Positions 5,894 to 14,340 of a stretch of DNA of 21,464 nucleotides are shown here, one piece after another. Both the position numbers and the translations under genes were made by a program. The first letter of the stretch is position 1. Every line of letters begins with the position of its first letter. The notes below the pieces were generated by a model that was not told where the DNA came from, did no database searches, and saw nothing but the letters and a program-made list of their open reading frames with translations. The DNA is from a virus. The stretch is taken from positions 1 through 21,464 of the IMG/VR virus record IMGVR_UViG_3300045136_000447; one strand, 5' to 3'.

Positions 5894-7281
5894 TGTACCA
5901 CGTCCTCCCCTGCCGGCAAGAGGTAGTAGCGGCGCTTGACTGGGTCGAATGCAATCAACCGTGCCTGCTGCAGCGTCTCCACGCACTTGCGGAACGCCTC
6001 CGCGTTCATGCGGTTGGTGTTCATGCGCAGCCACTCACTGTGACCAAGCTCCCCTTGCGCCTTCCGCAGCTGCTGCAGCAACCGGAGTTGGTCGTCGCCG
6101 ACCGTCGTGGCGCTGAGTTCTGCGAACACGTCCGGCAGGAAGTGCTCCAACCACGACAGCAAGCGGTCGGCACGTCGAAGGGTGTTGTCGCTGATGGCCA
6201 ACGCGTGCGGGTCCGCAGACAGCTCCAACACCATCGCGAGCTGCAGCAACCGGTCCGGCTTCCGCTCAAAGTACCCTGCCAGGTTCCGTTCTGTCGGCGT
6301 GGCTGCTCGTCGGCTTGCGTACCACGTCTCGTACCACTGCCGCGCGTCTGGCGTCAGTGTAAACGTGCCGTGCGTGCGCTGGAGTTGGGACAAGCCGTCC
6401 AGCAGCTTCCGCGCCAGCTTCTGGTCCAGTGGCGGCGGGAGCGGGAAGGAGCGCGGCGTCTCGTGCTGCACGATGAACAGCAGCCGGGACATGAAGCCGC
6501 CCCCGAACGCGTCGCGCATGATCGACGTCTGCATCGAGTCCGGCGTCGTCGCGGCTAAGTGGGACAGGGCCACGCGGAACAGTTGCACGTCACCGCGCAG
6601 GACGGTGCCACTGGACCAGATGTCGGGGCAGTCGAACAGCGCAGTCAGCATGGGCACTAGCCCTTCCAAGTACCGTTGCCGGCCCAGGAACACGGACCAC
6701 TCCGGTGCGTAGATCAAGCCCGTTGCTGACTGCCGCGTCTTGAACGCTTCCACTAGCGCCTCTGGCGTGATCTTGTCCGCCAGCACGAAGCCGCCGACAC
6801 GCCGGTACAAGTTCACGGCGAGGTTGCACGCCGTCGTTTTCTTACAGCGGCCTGGCGGGGCGACCAAGACGGTGCAGATGTTCGGGAACAAGTTGCCAGA
6901 CCCTCGCGGGAAGTACACGTTCCGCGCGAGCGTGGCGCCCAGCACCGTCAAGCCAGCGAAGAAGTGGAACGGCGTTGGCGGTTCCGTCTGCCGCGTATAC
7001 TCCACATAGTCGCGCAGCCACCCTGACGGCGGGACTAGGTCTTCGAAGTCCTCCGGCGGCGTGCGGCGCCCGGCGTGGTTCAACGCCGCTTGTGCTTCCG
7101 CCAACGGCAGCTTGAAAGTGGCGGCGATGGCTTCCGGCAGTTCTGGCGGCAGGAACTTGCGCGGGATGTCCGCGACAAACGCAAGCACCTCCGCCAACGC
7201 GCGTCGCGTTGCCCGTTCCGGGGGCAAGGAACGGACAAGCTGGACCAGCAGCAGTGCTTGCTCTTCCAGCGAGTGCGCCAT
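5890..7281 (-). CDS. DUF3987-type phage replication helicase/ATPase-like protein
   Basis: The 463-aa product has a helical N-terminal region (1-75), then PPSGWLRDYVEYTRQTEPPT leading into a RecA-like core with P-loop region APPGRCKKTT (141-150), a GLIYAPEWSVFLG strand and an LSHLAATTPDSM segment. This is the layout of DUF3987 proteins, which in phages stand beside the polymerase and are taken as replicative helicase or primase-helicase parts. The P-loop is degenerate: compared with GPPGTGKT, Cys146 replaces the second Gly and Lys148 the Ser/Thr. The C-terminal 90 residues look like a winged helix (ending RRYYLLPAGEDVVQ). It starts 3 bp after the polymerase stop. Confidence 0.65.
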   Translation of the reverse strand: MAHSLEEQALLLVQLVRSLPPERATRRALAEVLAFVADIPRKFLPPELPEAIAATFKLPLAEAQAALNHAGRRTPPEDFEDLVPPSGWLRDYVEYTRQTEPPTPFHFFAGLTVLGATLARNVYFPRGSGNLFPNICTVLVAPPGRCKKTTACNLAVNLYRRVGGFVLADKITPEALVEAFKTRQSATGLIYAPEWSVFLGRQRYLEGLVPMLTALFDCPDIWSSGTVLRGDVQLFRVALSHLAATTPDSMQTSIMRDAFGGGFMSRLLFIVQHETPRSFPLPPPLDQKLARKLLDGLSQLQRTHGTFTLTPDARQWYETWYASRRAATPTERNLAGYFERKPDRLLQLAMVLELSADPHALAISDNTLRRADRLLSWLEHFLPDVFAELSATTVGDDQLRLLQQLRKAQGELGHSEWLRMNTNRMNAEAFRKCVETLQQARLIAFDPVKRRYYLLPAGEDVVQ

Positions 7282-7284
7282 AGC

Positions 7285-9711
7285 TCAAAGAGCCTCAACG
7301 CCTAGCCTGCGACGCAGTGCGCGCTCCGCCTCTTCCTCTTCAGGCGTCTCGGGCTTCGTCGCGCGCCAGTGCTCGCCGATATGCCAATCGGCAGGACAGA
7401 ACCACCCGTTCGGGTAGTACTTCTTGACCACGTCCGGCCGCAGGCTCGCCTCCACGATGCGCGGGAACGGTTGCTGCATGACGGACGTGACGCATTTGAT
7501 TGTTTGCAGTAGCGTCTGCTGCTCTTTCGGCACATTGATCACCACCTCGTCGTGCACGGTGAGCCGCAGCGTGGCGCCTGGTGGCAGTTCTCGCTCCAGC
7601 TGCACAAGAGCCTCGTACATCATGTGCGCGGCGTTCCCTTGCATTGGGAAATTGTACACCTCCGGCATCTGGCGCGTGTACCACCAACGCCGACGCCCCC
7701 ACGCTGTGGCGTAGTAGTGGTGCTTGACCACGAACTCTTCCAGGTGCTTGCGGAACCGCGCGAACCCTGAGAACTTTTGGAAAAAGGCGTCGATGTACGC
7801 AGTCACGCGCTCGAGCGGGATCGCGGAGTCAGGATTCCCAGCTCTCCCCGCCGCGATGCTGTCGGCCCCACGGCCGTACATGAGCCCGTAGTTGATGAAC
7901 TTCGCCTCGTACCGTTCCAGGCGCGTGACGGCCGCGTACTCCTTCCCGAACGCCTGCGCGTACGCGTCACGGTGAACGTCGCGCCCGGCCACGAGTGCTT
8001 GCAACCCAGCCTCGTCACCAGACAAGACCATGGCCAAGCGCCACTCGATCTGATTCCAGTCGCACGACAGGAGGACGTGGTCTGGTGAGTCCGGGACGAG
8101 AAGTTCGCGCACCTCGCTGGGCCAGTTCTGCGCATTCGGCTCCCAGCTGTTCAAGCGTCCGGTGGCGGCCTTCGCGCAGCCGAACTTCGGGTGCACGAAG
8201 CCTTGCTCGTCTTGTGGACAGAGCACGTACGTGGCGTCCCATTTCCGCAGTGTGCGGATGCTGCGGATGAGCCGCAGGATCGGGTTGTTCGTGAGCACGG
8301 CAAGCCGGTCCAGCGCATCCGCGTCGACGGTGGGACGGTACACGCCCTCGTCGTCCTTTGCGTACTGCACCGGCAAGCCCATCCGTCGGTACAACAGATC
8401 CATGAGCTGCTTTGGACTGTTGACGTCCAGGCTCGCGTCCCCCAAGCCGCGCCGCAGGCGCTCCTCTAGCTCTGTCGCCTTCCGCTGCAGTACCACGTGC
8501 CAGGCAGCCGCGCGTTGCTGGTCCTTGCGGATGCCACGACGCGTCATGGCTCGCAAGACGGGCTGCAGTGGCATGATGTGCTTGTAGTACAAGTCCAGCT
8601 GTCCGTACGCCTCGAGCTCCTTGTGCTGCTCGATGTACGCACGCGCGGTGGCGTGCACGTCTTTCGCACAACCGACTTGCAACGCGTCCTCTCCCGCACG
8701 ATACATGGACGCGTCCTTCCAATACGGCTCGTCCGTGTACGTCGCGCCAATGAACGCCAGGTCCTTTGGTAGGGCGCTGTTGAGCAAGTGGAAGCCGATC
8801 ATCGTGTCGTACGATGGCCCGGCGAACGTCATCCCCTTGGCCTCTTGGAAAGGGATGTCAAAGCCCTCCGAGTTCTGCCCGACCACGCACAAGGTCGGGT
8901 CCGCGTGCAGCGAGGCGACGAATTGTTGGACGTCCAACGTCCAGTCGAACACATAGACTTCGTCAGGGTCGGCCGCCAAGCCGATGCAACGGATGGCGTC
9001 CGTAGTCGGGTCCAAGCCAGTCGTCTCCAGGTCGTGGATGTACATGCCCCGCTCGCGGATGCGCTGCAGTAACCGCTCGCGCACGTCCATCAACGGTGCG
9101 TGGATACGGTGCTGCCATTGGTGGCGTACGATCACGCGCGTGGCGCTCTCCCGCGCCGCACGCATGAGGTCGTACACGACGGCGGGCCACAAGTCTTGCG
9201 CCCGCATGACGAAGGCGGGGTGGAGTGTCGGGACCACTTTGAACGGAGGTGCGTCAGCGTCCAGTCGACGCGGGCCTTCGATCGGGACGCTCCGCATGAC
9301 CATGATCCCGTTGCGCGTACCCGTCAACGTGCGCAGGGGCACGTTGCCGAGCGCCACGATTGTGTTCGGGTCGATCTTGCTGAGTTCGGCGTGCAGGAAG
9401 CGTGCGCAGTGTCGGATCTCTGTCTCGGTGGGTGCGCGGTTGACCCGACGCCCGTCAGCGCTCACTGCCGTGGGTCGGCACTTCACCACGTTCGTGACGT
9501 ACACGTCGCTTCGTCGGATCCGTGCGTGCGCGAGCAGCGCTGAAAGTACGCGGCCGGAGCCGCCCACGAACGGACGGAGCGTCGCCGCTTCTTCCTCGCC
9601 GGGCGCTTCGCCGACCAGCATCATGCGCGCGTTGCTCGGGCCCTCGCCCCACACGATGCCTGCAGCCTCGTACAGTGGACACGCTTTGCAGTAGTCAGGC
9701 TTCTCTGTCAT
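7285..9711 (-). CDS. Family-4 uracil-DNA glycosylase / 3'-5' exonuclease / family-A DNA polymerase fusion
   Basis: The 808-aa protein has three parts. Residues 1-190 are a family-4 UDG: C8, C11, C78 and C102 for a 4Fe-4S cluster, GEAPGEE (34-40) and LHPAF (163-167). Residues about 222-365 are a DEDD-type exonuclease: D227 and E229 (HDLETTG), N280/D285 and D351. Residues 370-780 are PolA: motif A DWNQIEWR with D551, motif B R600-x3-K604 to YGLMYG, motif C VHDE with D721. The UDG-polymerase arrangement is known from Bacillus phage SPO1. The residue matching E. coli Phe762 is Tyr608, as in T7 polymerase. ATG 9711 overlaps the folE stop as ATGA. This is the probable replicative polymerase; the UDG could survey uracil in the template. 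Confidence 0.93.
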   Translation of the reverse strand: MTEKPDYCKACPLYEAAGIVWGEGPSNARMMLVGEAPGEEEAATLRPFVGGSGRVLSALLAHARIRRSDVYVTNVVKCRPTAVSADGRRVNRAPTETEIRHCARFLHAELSKIDPNTIVALGNVPLRTLTGTRNGIMVMRSVPIEGPRRLDADAPPFKVVPTLHPAFVMRAQDLWPAVVYDLMRAARESATRVIVRHQWQHRIHAPLMDVRERLLQRIRERGMYIHDLETTGLDPTTDAIRCIGLAADPDEVYVFDWTLDVQQFVASLHADPTLCVVGQNSEGFDIPFQEAKGMTFAGPSYDTMIGFHLLNSALPKDLAFIGATYTDEPYWKDASMYRAGEDALQVGCAKDVHATARAYIEQHKELEAYGQLDLYYKHIMPLQPVLRAMTRRGIRKDQQRAAAWHVVLQRKATELEERLRRGLGDASLDVNSPKQLMDLLYRRMGLPVQYAKDDEGVYRPTVDADALDRLAVLTNNPILRLIRSIRTLRKWDATYVLCPQDEQGFVHPKFGCAKAATGRLNSWEPNAQNWPSEVRELLVPDSPDHVLLSCDWNQIEWRLAMVLSGDEAGLQALVAGRDVHRDAYAQAFGKEYAAVTRLERYEAKFINYGLMYGRGADSIAAGRAGNPDSAIPLERVTAYIDAFFQKFSGFARFRKHLEEFVVKHHYYATAWGRRRWWYTRQMPEVYNFPMQGNAAHMMYEALVQLERELPPGATLRLTVHDEVVINVPKEQQTLLQTIKCVTSVMQQPFPRIVEASLRPDVVKKYYPNGWFCPADWHIGEHWRATKPETPEEEEAERALRRRLGVEAL

Positions 9712-10262
9712 GGCGTTCCGATCAAGCGAAAGAACTCGTCGCGCACAGACGGGTTCGTGAGGAAGATGCCGCGCACAGCTGACGTCACGACATCAGCTGC
9801 GGTACGCACGCCGCGATGCTGCATGCAACCATGCTGTCCCGCAAGCACCACTGCCACGCCCTTCGGCGTGAGCGCCTGGTCCAGCGAGTCCGCAACCCTG
9901 TCACCGAGCTCTTCTTGCAGGACGGGCACGGTGAGGTGTTGCTCCACCGCGCGTGCGAGTTTGCTGAGGCCGAGCACGCGCCGCGTGGGAATGTACGCGA
10001 CGTACGCGCGAAGCTCGACCGGCAGCAAGTGGTGTGGGCAAAGGGCCACGACGCGGTGCCCGCGCAGCACGACCATGTTCTCGTACGTGCTGGGGAACAG
10101 GGTCCAGTTGTTGGCTCGCGGCGTCAAGAACTCTGCGTACATGCGAGCCACGCGTCGTGGCGTCTTCCTGTAGTTTGGGTCGGCCAGGTCCACTCCCAAA
10201 CCGCGTAGGATGAGGTTGACACCGCGCTCGACTAGCGCGGTGTCGATGGGACGGCGTCGCAC
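9708..10262 (-). CDS. folE: GTP cyclohydrolase I
   Basis: Converts GTP to dihydroneopterin triphosphate, the first step toward both folate and preQ0. The 184-aa product has the zinc ligands C75 and H78 (in CPHHLLP) and C146 (in GQHGCMQHRGVR), plus the family segments YRKTPRRVARMY and GLSKLARAVE; length is normal for the core enzyme. GTG 10262 is chosen: AAGGAGG lies 8 bases upstream. The longer open frame further upstream only reads through dpdA in another frame. It overlaps the dpdA 3' end by 31 bp and the polymerase start by 4 bp. In this context it most likely feeds the 7-deazaguanine pathway. Confidence 0.95.
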   Translation of the reverse strand: MRRRPIDTALVERGVNLILRGLGVDLADPNYRKTPRRVARMYAEFLTPRANNWTLFPSTYENMVVLRGHRVVALCPHHLLPVELRAYVAYIPTRRVLGLSKLARAVEQHLTVPVLQEELGDRVADSLDQALTPKGVAVVLAGQHGCMQHRGVRTAADVVTSAVRGIFLTNPSVRDEFFRLIGTP

Positions 10263-11014
10263 GATAGTGCCTCCTTGAGGATGCGGACGTTCTCGATTGC
10301 GAGCTTGAGTTGTGCTGGCGTCAGGCGTGCACGCAGCACGTCCTGACTGCTGACTGGCGCCCCGCGCCACGGCCGGCCGTCGTCCATGCGCCTGCCGCAC
10401 AGGGCCCACTTGATGGGCTTCGACGTGTCCACGCTGAAGAGCGTGTTGGGTAGAGACGCAGCGACTTGCGCGAACCATTGGAGTTCCGCGCGCTCGGAAA
10501 CACCCAACAAATGCACGTGTGAAAAGTGGACGCCGGCGCGCAGGAGGTGCTGGAACCATGCCTTGCGCGGCTTGCGGAACGGGAGCATTAGACACGCGAT
10601 GTTGAGCGCGCGAGCGATCTGCACGAAGGCGAGGCGGGCAGCTGCTGTCCGTCCACAGAGCACTGCCGCCGGTTTGCAGAACGGGTACGTGGCGCGCAGT
10701 GCCGCGTGCGTCTCTCGCAACCAGCGCAGGTTGGTCGCCATCGACACGTTCAACTTGTCCGGCGGGACGAGAATGTTGGCGTGGACCAGCTGAGCGGCAA
10801 CGATCAACGCGGGCACGGGCAAAGGCGACCCCAGCTCGTGCATCGAGTTGTCCAGAATGAGTAAGCGGTTGGCTGCTCGGCGTGCGTGGAACTCGCGGCA
10901 CCGGCGCTCCATCAAGACGTGGTGCGCCAACGTGAAGTCGAACTCCGTGTGCGCCGCGAACTGCTTGAGGTGGGGGGTGGGCGTTTCCAGCGCCAGGTCA
11001 ATCACCTGTGGCAT
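10232..11014 (-). CDS. dpdA: DpdA-like DNA guanine transglycosylase
   Basis: Predicted to swap guanine in DNA for preQ0 or a derivative, a TGT-related TIM-barrel reaction. The 260-aa product shows LILDNSMHELG with D55 (general acid/base position), NILVPPDKL (80-88), HVHLLGVSE (166-174) and LFSVDTSKPIKWAL with D196 (nucleophile position), the pattern I associate with phage DpdA proteins. It lacks the C-terminal zinc site of bacterial Tgt, as phage DpdAs do. AGGAGGCGCCT precedes the ATG. It directly precedes folE and lies in one operon with queC, queD and queE, which strongly supports the call. Confidence 0.85.
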   Translation of the reverse strand: MPQVIDLALETPTPHLKQFAAHTEFDFTLAHHVLMERRCREFHARRAANRLLILDNSMHELGSPLPVPALIVAAQLVHANILVPPDKLNVSMATNLRWLRETHAALRATYPFCKPAAVLCGRTAAARLAFVQIARALNIACLMLPFRKPRKAWFQHLLRAGVHFSHVHLLGVSERAELQWFAQVAASLPNTLFSVDTSKPIKWALCGRRMDDGRPWRGAPVSSQDVLRARLTPAQLKLAIENVRILKEALSCDAVPSTPR

Positions 11015-11040
11015 AGGCGCCTCCTGTTGGGGTTGTTTGC

Positions 11041-12195
11041 TCAGCAAATCCCCGCCACGTTTTCAGCCACGACGATCTCCCGTACACGTTGCCAGCGTGC
11101 CAGGTCGCGACTGTGCTCGAACATGACGACGGGTTTGTTGCGTGCAGCAAGGCGACCGACGATACCTCGTGCGTTGTCCGACGCACGAGGGTAGCGGAGC
11201 CAGAGGTAGAGGCCGTCTGGTGCGGCCGGGTTCCCCGCCAGGTCCAGCGGCGCGTCGGGTCGAATCTGACCCAGCAGCCCGGCGCAATCGTCCCCGACGT
11301 CCCGCCACCACTGGTCCTCGTCTCCGTCTTCGTAGTGCGGCGCCCACCAGTTGGGCGCCAGGTGCAGCCACGGCGCTTGGCCCACCACGCCACGGATGCG
11401 TTGGCACAACGTGATGATGTCGTGGCCTTGGCGTGGGTTGGCTGACGCGTTCCAGCCGCCGACTTCGTTCAGCTCCCAGCCCGTGCACCACAAGACTGGG
11501 AGATCCGCAATGGCGACCACCGCCGGCCGCACACGCTCCCATGCCTCGTCCGGCGTCAACACCGACCCGTCTGGCTCGTCGGTGATGACGAGGACGATGG
11601 GCGTGATGTCACGCGCCAGATGATCAAGCACGAGTTGCCGTGCCCGCTCCGGCGTCGTGCGCAAGTCGTACGCACGTTCCGCTGCGTACCGTCCGTACAA
11701 CGCAAACGGCAGGTGGCGATACCCGGCCGCGACGTACGCACGGACGAACCTGTCCCACCGCGGGCGGTCGTGGAGCCACCATGACGGGGCCATGAAGCCC
11801 CACGACTCGATGCCCGATGCGAGGAAGTTGCCGTACACGGTCCAGTGCGCAGGCACGAGGAAGCCGTCCCCGGTCGGCGTTGGCGTTGGAAGTTGCGTGC
11901 CGGTTGCCCAGATCGGTTGACCGTCCACGTAGATGACGACGTTGCCGTCGTCTTGTACGGCCAGCCGCGCACCTGGATGCCCGTCCGTACGTGAGGCCCA
12001 GTAGGGCTGACCACTGGCGTTGTAGCAGACCAGGTTGCCGTCGCTTTGCATTTGACAGACGCCGGGCACGGCGAAGGCCATCGAAGCCCAGACCGGGCGT
12101 CCGTCATGGTACAAGACCAAGTTCCCGTCCGCCTGGTACGTCAACACCACGCGGCCGTTTGCCGCAGCGACGCGGCTGTTCGGAAGCAGCTTCAT
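11041..12195 (-). CDS. Mannose-binding (B-type) lectin fused to glycoside-hydrolase-like barrel
   Basis: Residues 1-100 are a bulb-type lectin domain with three exact Q-x-D-x-N-x-V-x-Y sugar-binding motifs: QADGNLVLY (21-29), QSDGNLVCY (50-58) and QDDGNVVIY (81-89). A PTPTPTG linker (103-109) joins a 275-residue domain that looks like a clan GH-A TIM barrel: WELNE with E244 at the acid/base position and VVMFEHS with E360 at the nucleophile position, with many Trp residues (WLHLAPNWWAP). No signal peptide is visible. GGAGGGCACA precedes the ATG. It probably binds and perhaps cuts cell-surface glycans, as a virion part or lysis aid. The catalytic call is inference from motif spacing; the lectin call is firm. 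Confidence 0.8.
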   Translation of the reverse strand: MKLLPNSRVAAANGRVVLTYQADGNLVLYHDGRPVWASMAFAVPGVCQMQSDGNLVCYNASGQPYWASRTDGHPGARLAVQDDGNVVIYVDGQPIWATGTQLPTPTPTGDGFLVPAHWTVYGNFLASGIESWGFMAPSWWLHDRPRWDRFVRAYVAAGYRHLPFALYGRYAAERAYDLRTTPERARQLVLDHLARDITPIVLVITDEPDGSVLTPDEAWERVRPAVVAIADLPVLWCTGWELNEVGGWNASANPRQGHDIITLCQRIRGVVGQAPWLHLAPNWWAPHYEDGDEDQWWRDVGDDCAGLLGQIRPDAPLDLAGNPAAPDGLYLWLRYPRASDNARGIVGRLAARNKPVVMFEHSRDLARWQRVREIVVAENVAGIC

Positions 12196-12208
12196 TGTGC
12201 CCTCCGCC

Positions 12209-12493
12209 TCACTGAGCCGCTCCCGTGCACGTCAACGTGAACTGGTCCAGGTCGTGCTCGACGGTGAGGAAGCCGACGACGTCCAAGGCGGAGTCGTCGA
12301 TCACCACCCGCCCGCCGAGCTTCTTGACCAGGATGTAGACGATGCGCGAAAGCACCTCTTCCGGTACCATGCCGCCGGCGTCAGCGATCACTTCCATCAA
12401 GACGTCCGCGGACACGCGAATGTGGAGCACCGTGGCAGCGTTCACGGTCAGCTGCAGCACGTCGTTCGGGGTCATGCGCACGCAATGTGTCAC
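12209..12493 (-). CDS. Hypothetical 94-aa protein of the lectin cassette
   Basis: GTG 12493 overlaps the stop of the 612-aa gene as GTGA and has GGAGGTG 8 bases upstream; an internal ATG six codons later is the alternative. The protein alternates strands and one helix (VLQLTVNAATVLHIRVSADV, VPEEVLSRIVYILVKKLGG, then FLTVEHDLDQFTLTC). No family recognised. Its place between two putative glycan/surface proteins suggests a partner or assembly factor. Confidence 0.6.
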   Translation of the reverse strand: MTHCVRMTPNDVLQLTVNAATVLHIRVSADVLMEVIADAGGMVPEEVLSRIVYILVKKLGGRVVIDDSALDVVGFLTVEHDLDQFTLTCTGAAQ

Positions 12494-14328
12494 GGCGTCA
12501 CCTCCACGATGCGCGTCCGTTGTGTCACGTCCAGGACTTCACCACGTGGCCCAAGCGCTTCAACGCTGACGCGATGCGTGCCTGGCTGCAAGTTGTAGTA
12601 CGTGTGGTCGTGGTCCCACCCGGCGTTGACCGCGACGACCTGGTCGTCGAGCCGCCAGCGTACGCGGTCAGGCTCGGCGCCCTGCGTCACGGCGTAGACG
12701 ACGCGCAGCGAGCCGCCAGCCGGCACCGTCACCGGCCACGTGGTTGGCTCGACGATCGTGATCCGCGTCGGGACGGGCGACGGGACGGGCTCGTCTTGCG
12801 CGGCGGCCGGCCAAACCGTCTTCGGCGCATCGGGCCACGCGCGTGGGCCGTCGAAACGTTCGGGCCACTCCGTCCGTTGGAAAAAGCCGACTGGGATCGG
12901 CTGCTCGCGCTTCCGCGCAGCGGTGGCGTAGGCTGACCCGCGCCACCACTCCCACGAGGTCCAGCCCTTGTTGCTGTACAACTCAAACACCTCGAGGTCC
13001 TGATACGTGTCGACCTCAATGACGGCGCGGAGGCGGCCGAAGGACGACCGCTCCACCGACGCGACGCGGACGCGGAAGCGGAATGCGCCCCATGGCCCCC
13101 AAGCGTTCTGCCCGCGGTTCCATTCACGTATTTCCGTCCGTCGCTCCCACACGTCGCCGACGCGAGCGAAGCGACGCATGAGTCGGCCGTCCTTGAAGTG
13201 GTAGATGCGGCCGTCCCGCTCGTGGTCTTCGATGAGCCCGATCCACAGAGTGCCGTCCGCGGCACGCCAAGTGGCGCGGCGCTCCCACACGTGCCCGTCC
13301 GGCGTTTTCACAAAGGTCGCGACGGCGCGGTCCGCACCCAAGTCCACGGCTTGACAATCCATGTAGATGCCGGGGTCAGCTGGGTTCCGTCGGGGCCACT
13401 GTGAGCCGCTGCTGCCGATCCACAACGGCCACAGGTCCACCACGTCCGTCGTCGGCGCCCAGACCTCAACGGGCGGGGGCGGGACGTCCACACGCAGGTC
13501 AACGGGTGGGGCGAGCAAGTCGATTTGTGCGTGACCCAGTACGCCGTGCTTGTCGCACCAAACAACCTCAGCAGTCGTCTCGTCGAGCAGTGTCATGTCG
13601 GGGTACTGCACGTCGCCTGCCGCGACGATCCAGCCGCGCAACGGGTCTCGCAAGTCGAACATGACAAGCTGGCCTGGTTCACGAGCGAGGACGGCGAAGC
13701 CAGCACGCGCTGCCACATGGTACGCCTCGCCCAACTCGGGGTAGACGTGCCCGTCAGTTGTCAGCCGCCACTTCGCGTCCACGTAGATGAGGGCGACGTA
13801 CGCCGTGGCGTATGCCCAGTGTGGGCCGCGCGTCGGTCGGACCAGCCGGTGCGGGCGGTCGTCCAACACGCGGCCGTCGGTCACGTTGACCAGTACGGCG
13901 TCCTGGTGCCGAGCAGCCAGGACACCCAGCACGGTCGGTGCAGGCGACGTGTAGCCGGGCACCGGCCCCCACGTCGTGCCGTCTCGGAGTGATCCGCCCA
14001 TCACCGCCGGCCCGTAGGGCGGTCCCGTGTAGACGGCCCACTGCCCCTCGTCGTCGGCCTCAGTGCTGTTCGCCGGCGCGGGCAGTGGGATGGTGCCGAG
14101 CTGGGTGCCGTCCAGCCCGTAGCGTCGGAGCATGGGTGCGTCCGCTTGTGGGCGGACCAAGATTTCGCTCCCGCACCAGACGGGTCCGGTGCCGTCCTCA
14201 TCGAGCGTGCGCACGGTTCCGGACTTCAAGTCCACGAGTACGGCGCGGGACTGCTGCGCGCCGTACGGCTGGAAGCCGGCGACGAACCGGCCGCCATCCA
14301 CGAGACGGGGCATCCAACAACTGGGCAT
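12490..14328 (-). CDS. Large beta-rich protein with C-terminal Ig-like domain (612 aa)
   Basis: No signal peptide is seen. Residues about 1-275 look like repeated four-strand blades (VLVDLKSGTVRTLDEDG, WAYATAYVALIYVDAKWRL, LVMFDLRDPLRGW), suggesting a beta-propeller. A proline-rich linker (VDLRVDVPPPPVEVW) leads to a Trp-rich middle domain, and a second linker (DEPVPSPVPTR) to an Ig/PKD-like end (SLRVVYAV, RVRWRLDDQVVAV, GTHRVSVEALG). Such modular proteins are typical of virion-associated host-recognition or glycan-binding proteins. GAGGAGG precedes the ATG and overlaps the queE stop. It starts the three-gene cassette ending with the lectin protein. Function is inferred from architecture only. 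Confidence 0.6.
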   Translation of the reverse strand: MPSCWMPRLVDGGRFVAGFQPYGAQQSRAVLVDLKSGTVRTLDEDGTGPVWCGSEILVRPQADAPMLRRYGLDGTQLGTIPLPAPANSTEADDEGQWAVYTGPPYGPAVMGGSLRDGTTWGPVPGYTSPAPTVLGVLAARHQDAVLVNVTDGRVLDDRPHRLVRPTRGPHWAYATAYVALIYVDAKWRLTTDGHVYPELGEAYHVAARAGFAVLAREPGQLVMFDLRDPLRGWIVAAGDVQYPDMTLLDETTAEVVWCDKHGVLGHAQIDLLAPPVDLRVDVPPPPVEVWAPTTDVVDLWPLWIGSSGSQWPRRNPADPGIYMDCQAVDLGADRAVATFVKTPDGHVWERRATWRAADGTLWIGLIEDHERDGRIYHFKDGRLMRRFARVGDVWERRTEIREWNRGQNAWGPWGAFRFRVRVASVERSSFGRLRAVIEVDTYQDLEVFELYSNKGWTSWEWWRGSAYATAARKREQPIPVGFFQRTEWPERFDGPRAWPDAPKTVWPAAAQDEPVPSPVPTRITIVEPTTWPVTVPAGGSLRVVYAVTQGAEPDRVRWRLDDQVVAVNAGWDHDHTYYNLQPGTHRVSVEALGPRGEVLDVTQRTRIVEVTP

Positions 14329-14340
14329 GCTCTGGCCTCC

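Noticed and set aside
10263-10901. N-terminal extension of FolE
   Set aside because: Arg/Ala/Pro-rich frame through dpdA; the GTG at 10262 with AAGGAGG gives a normal-length enzyme.
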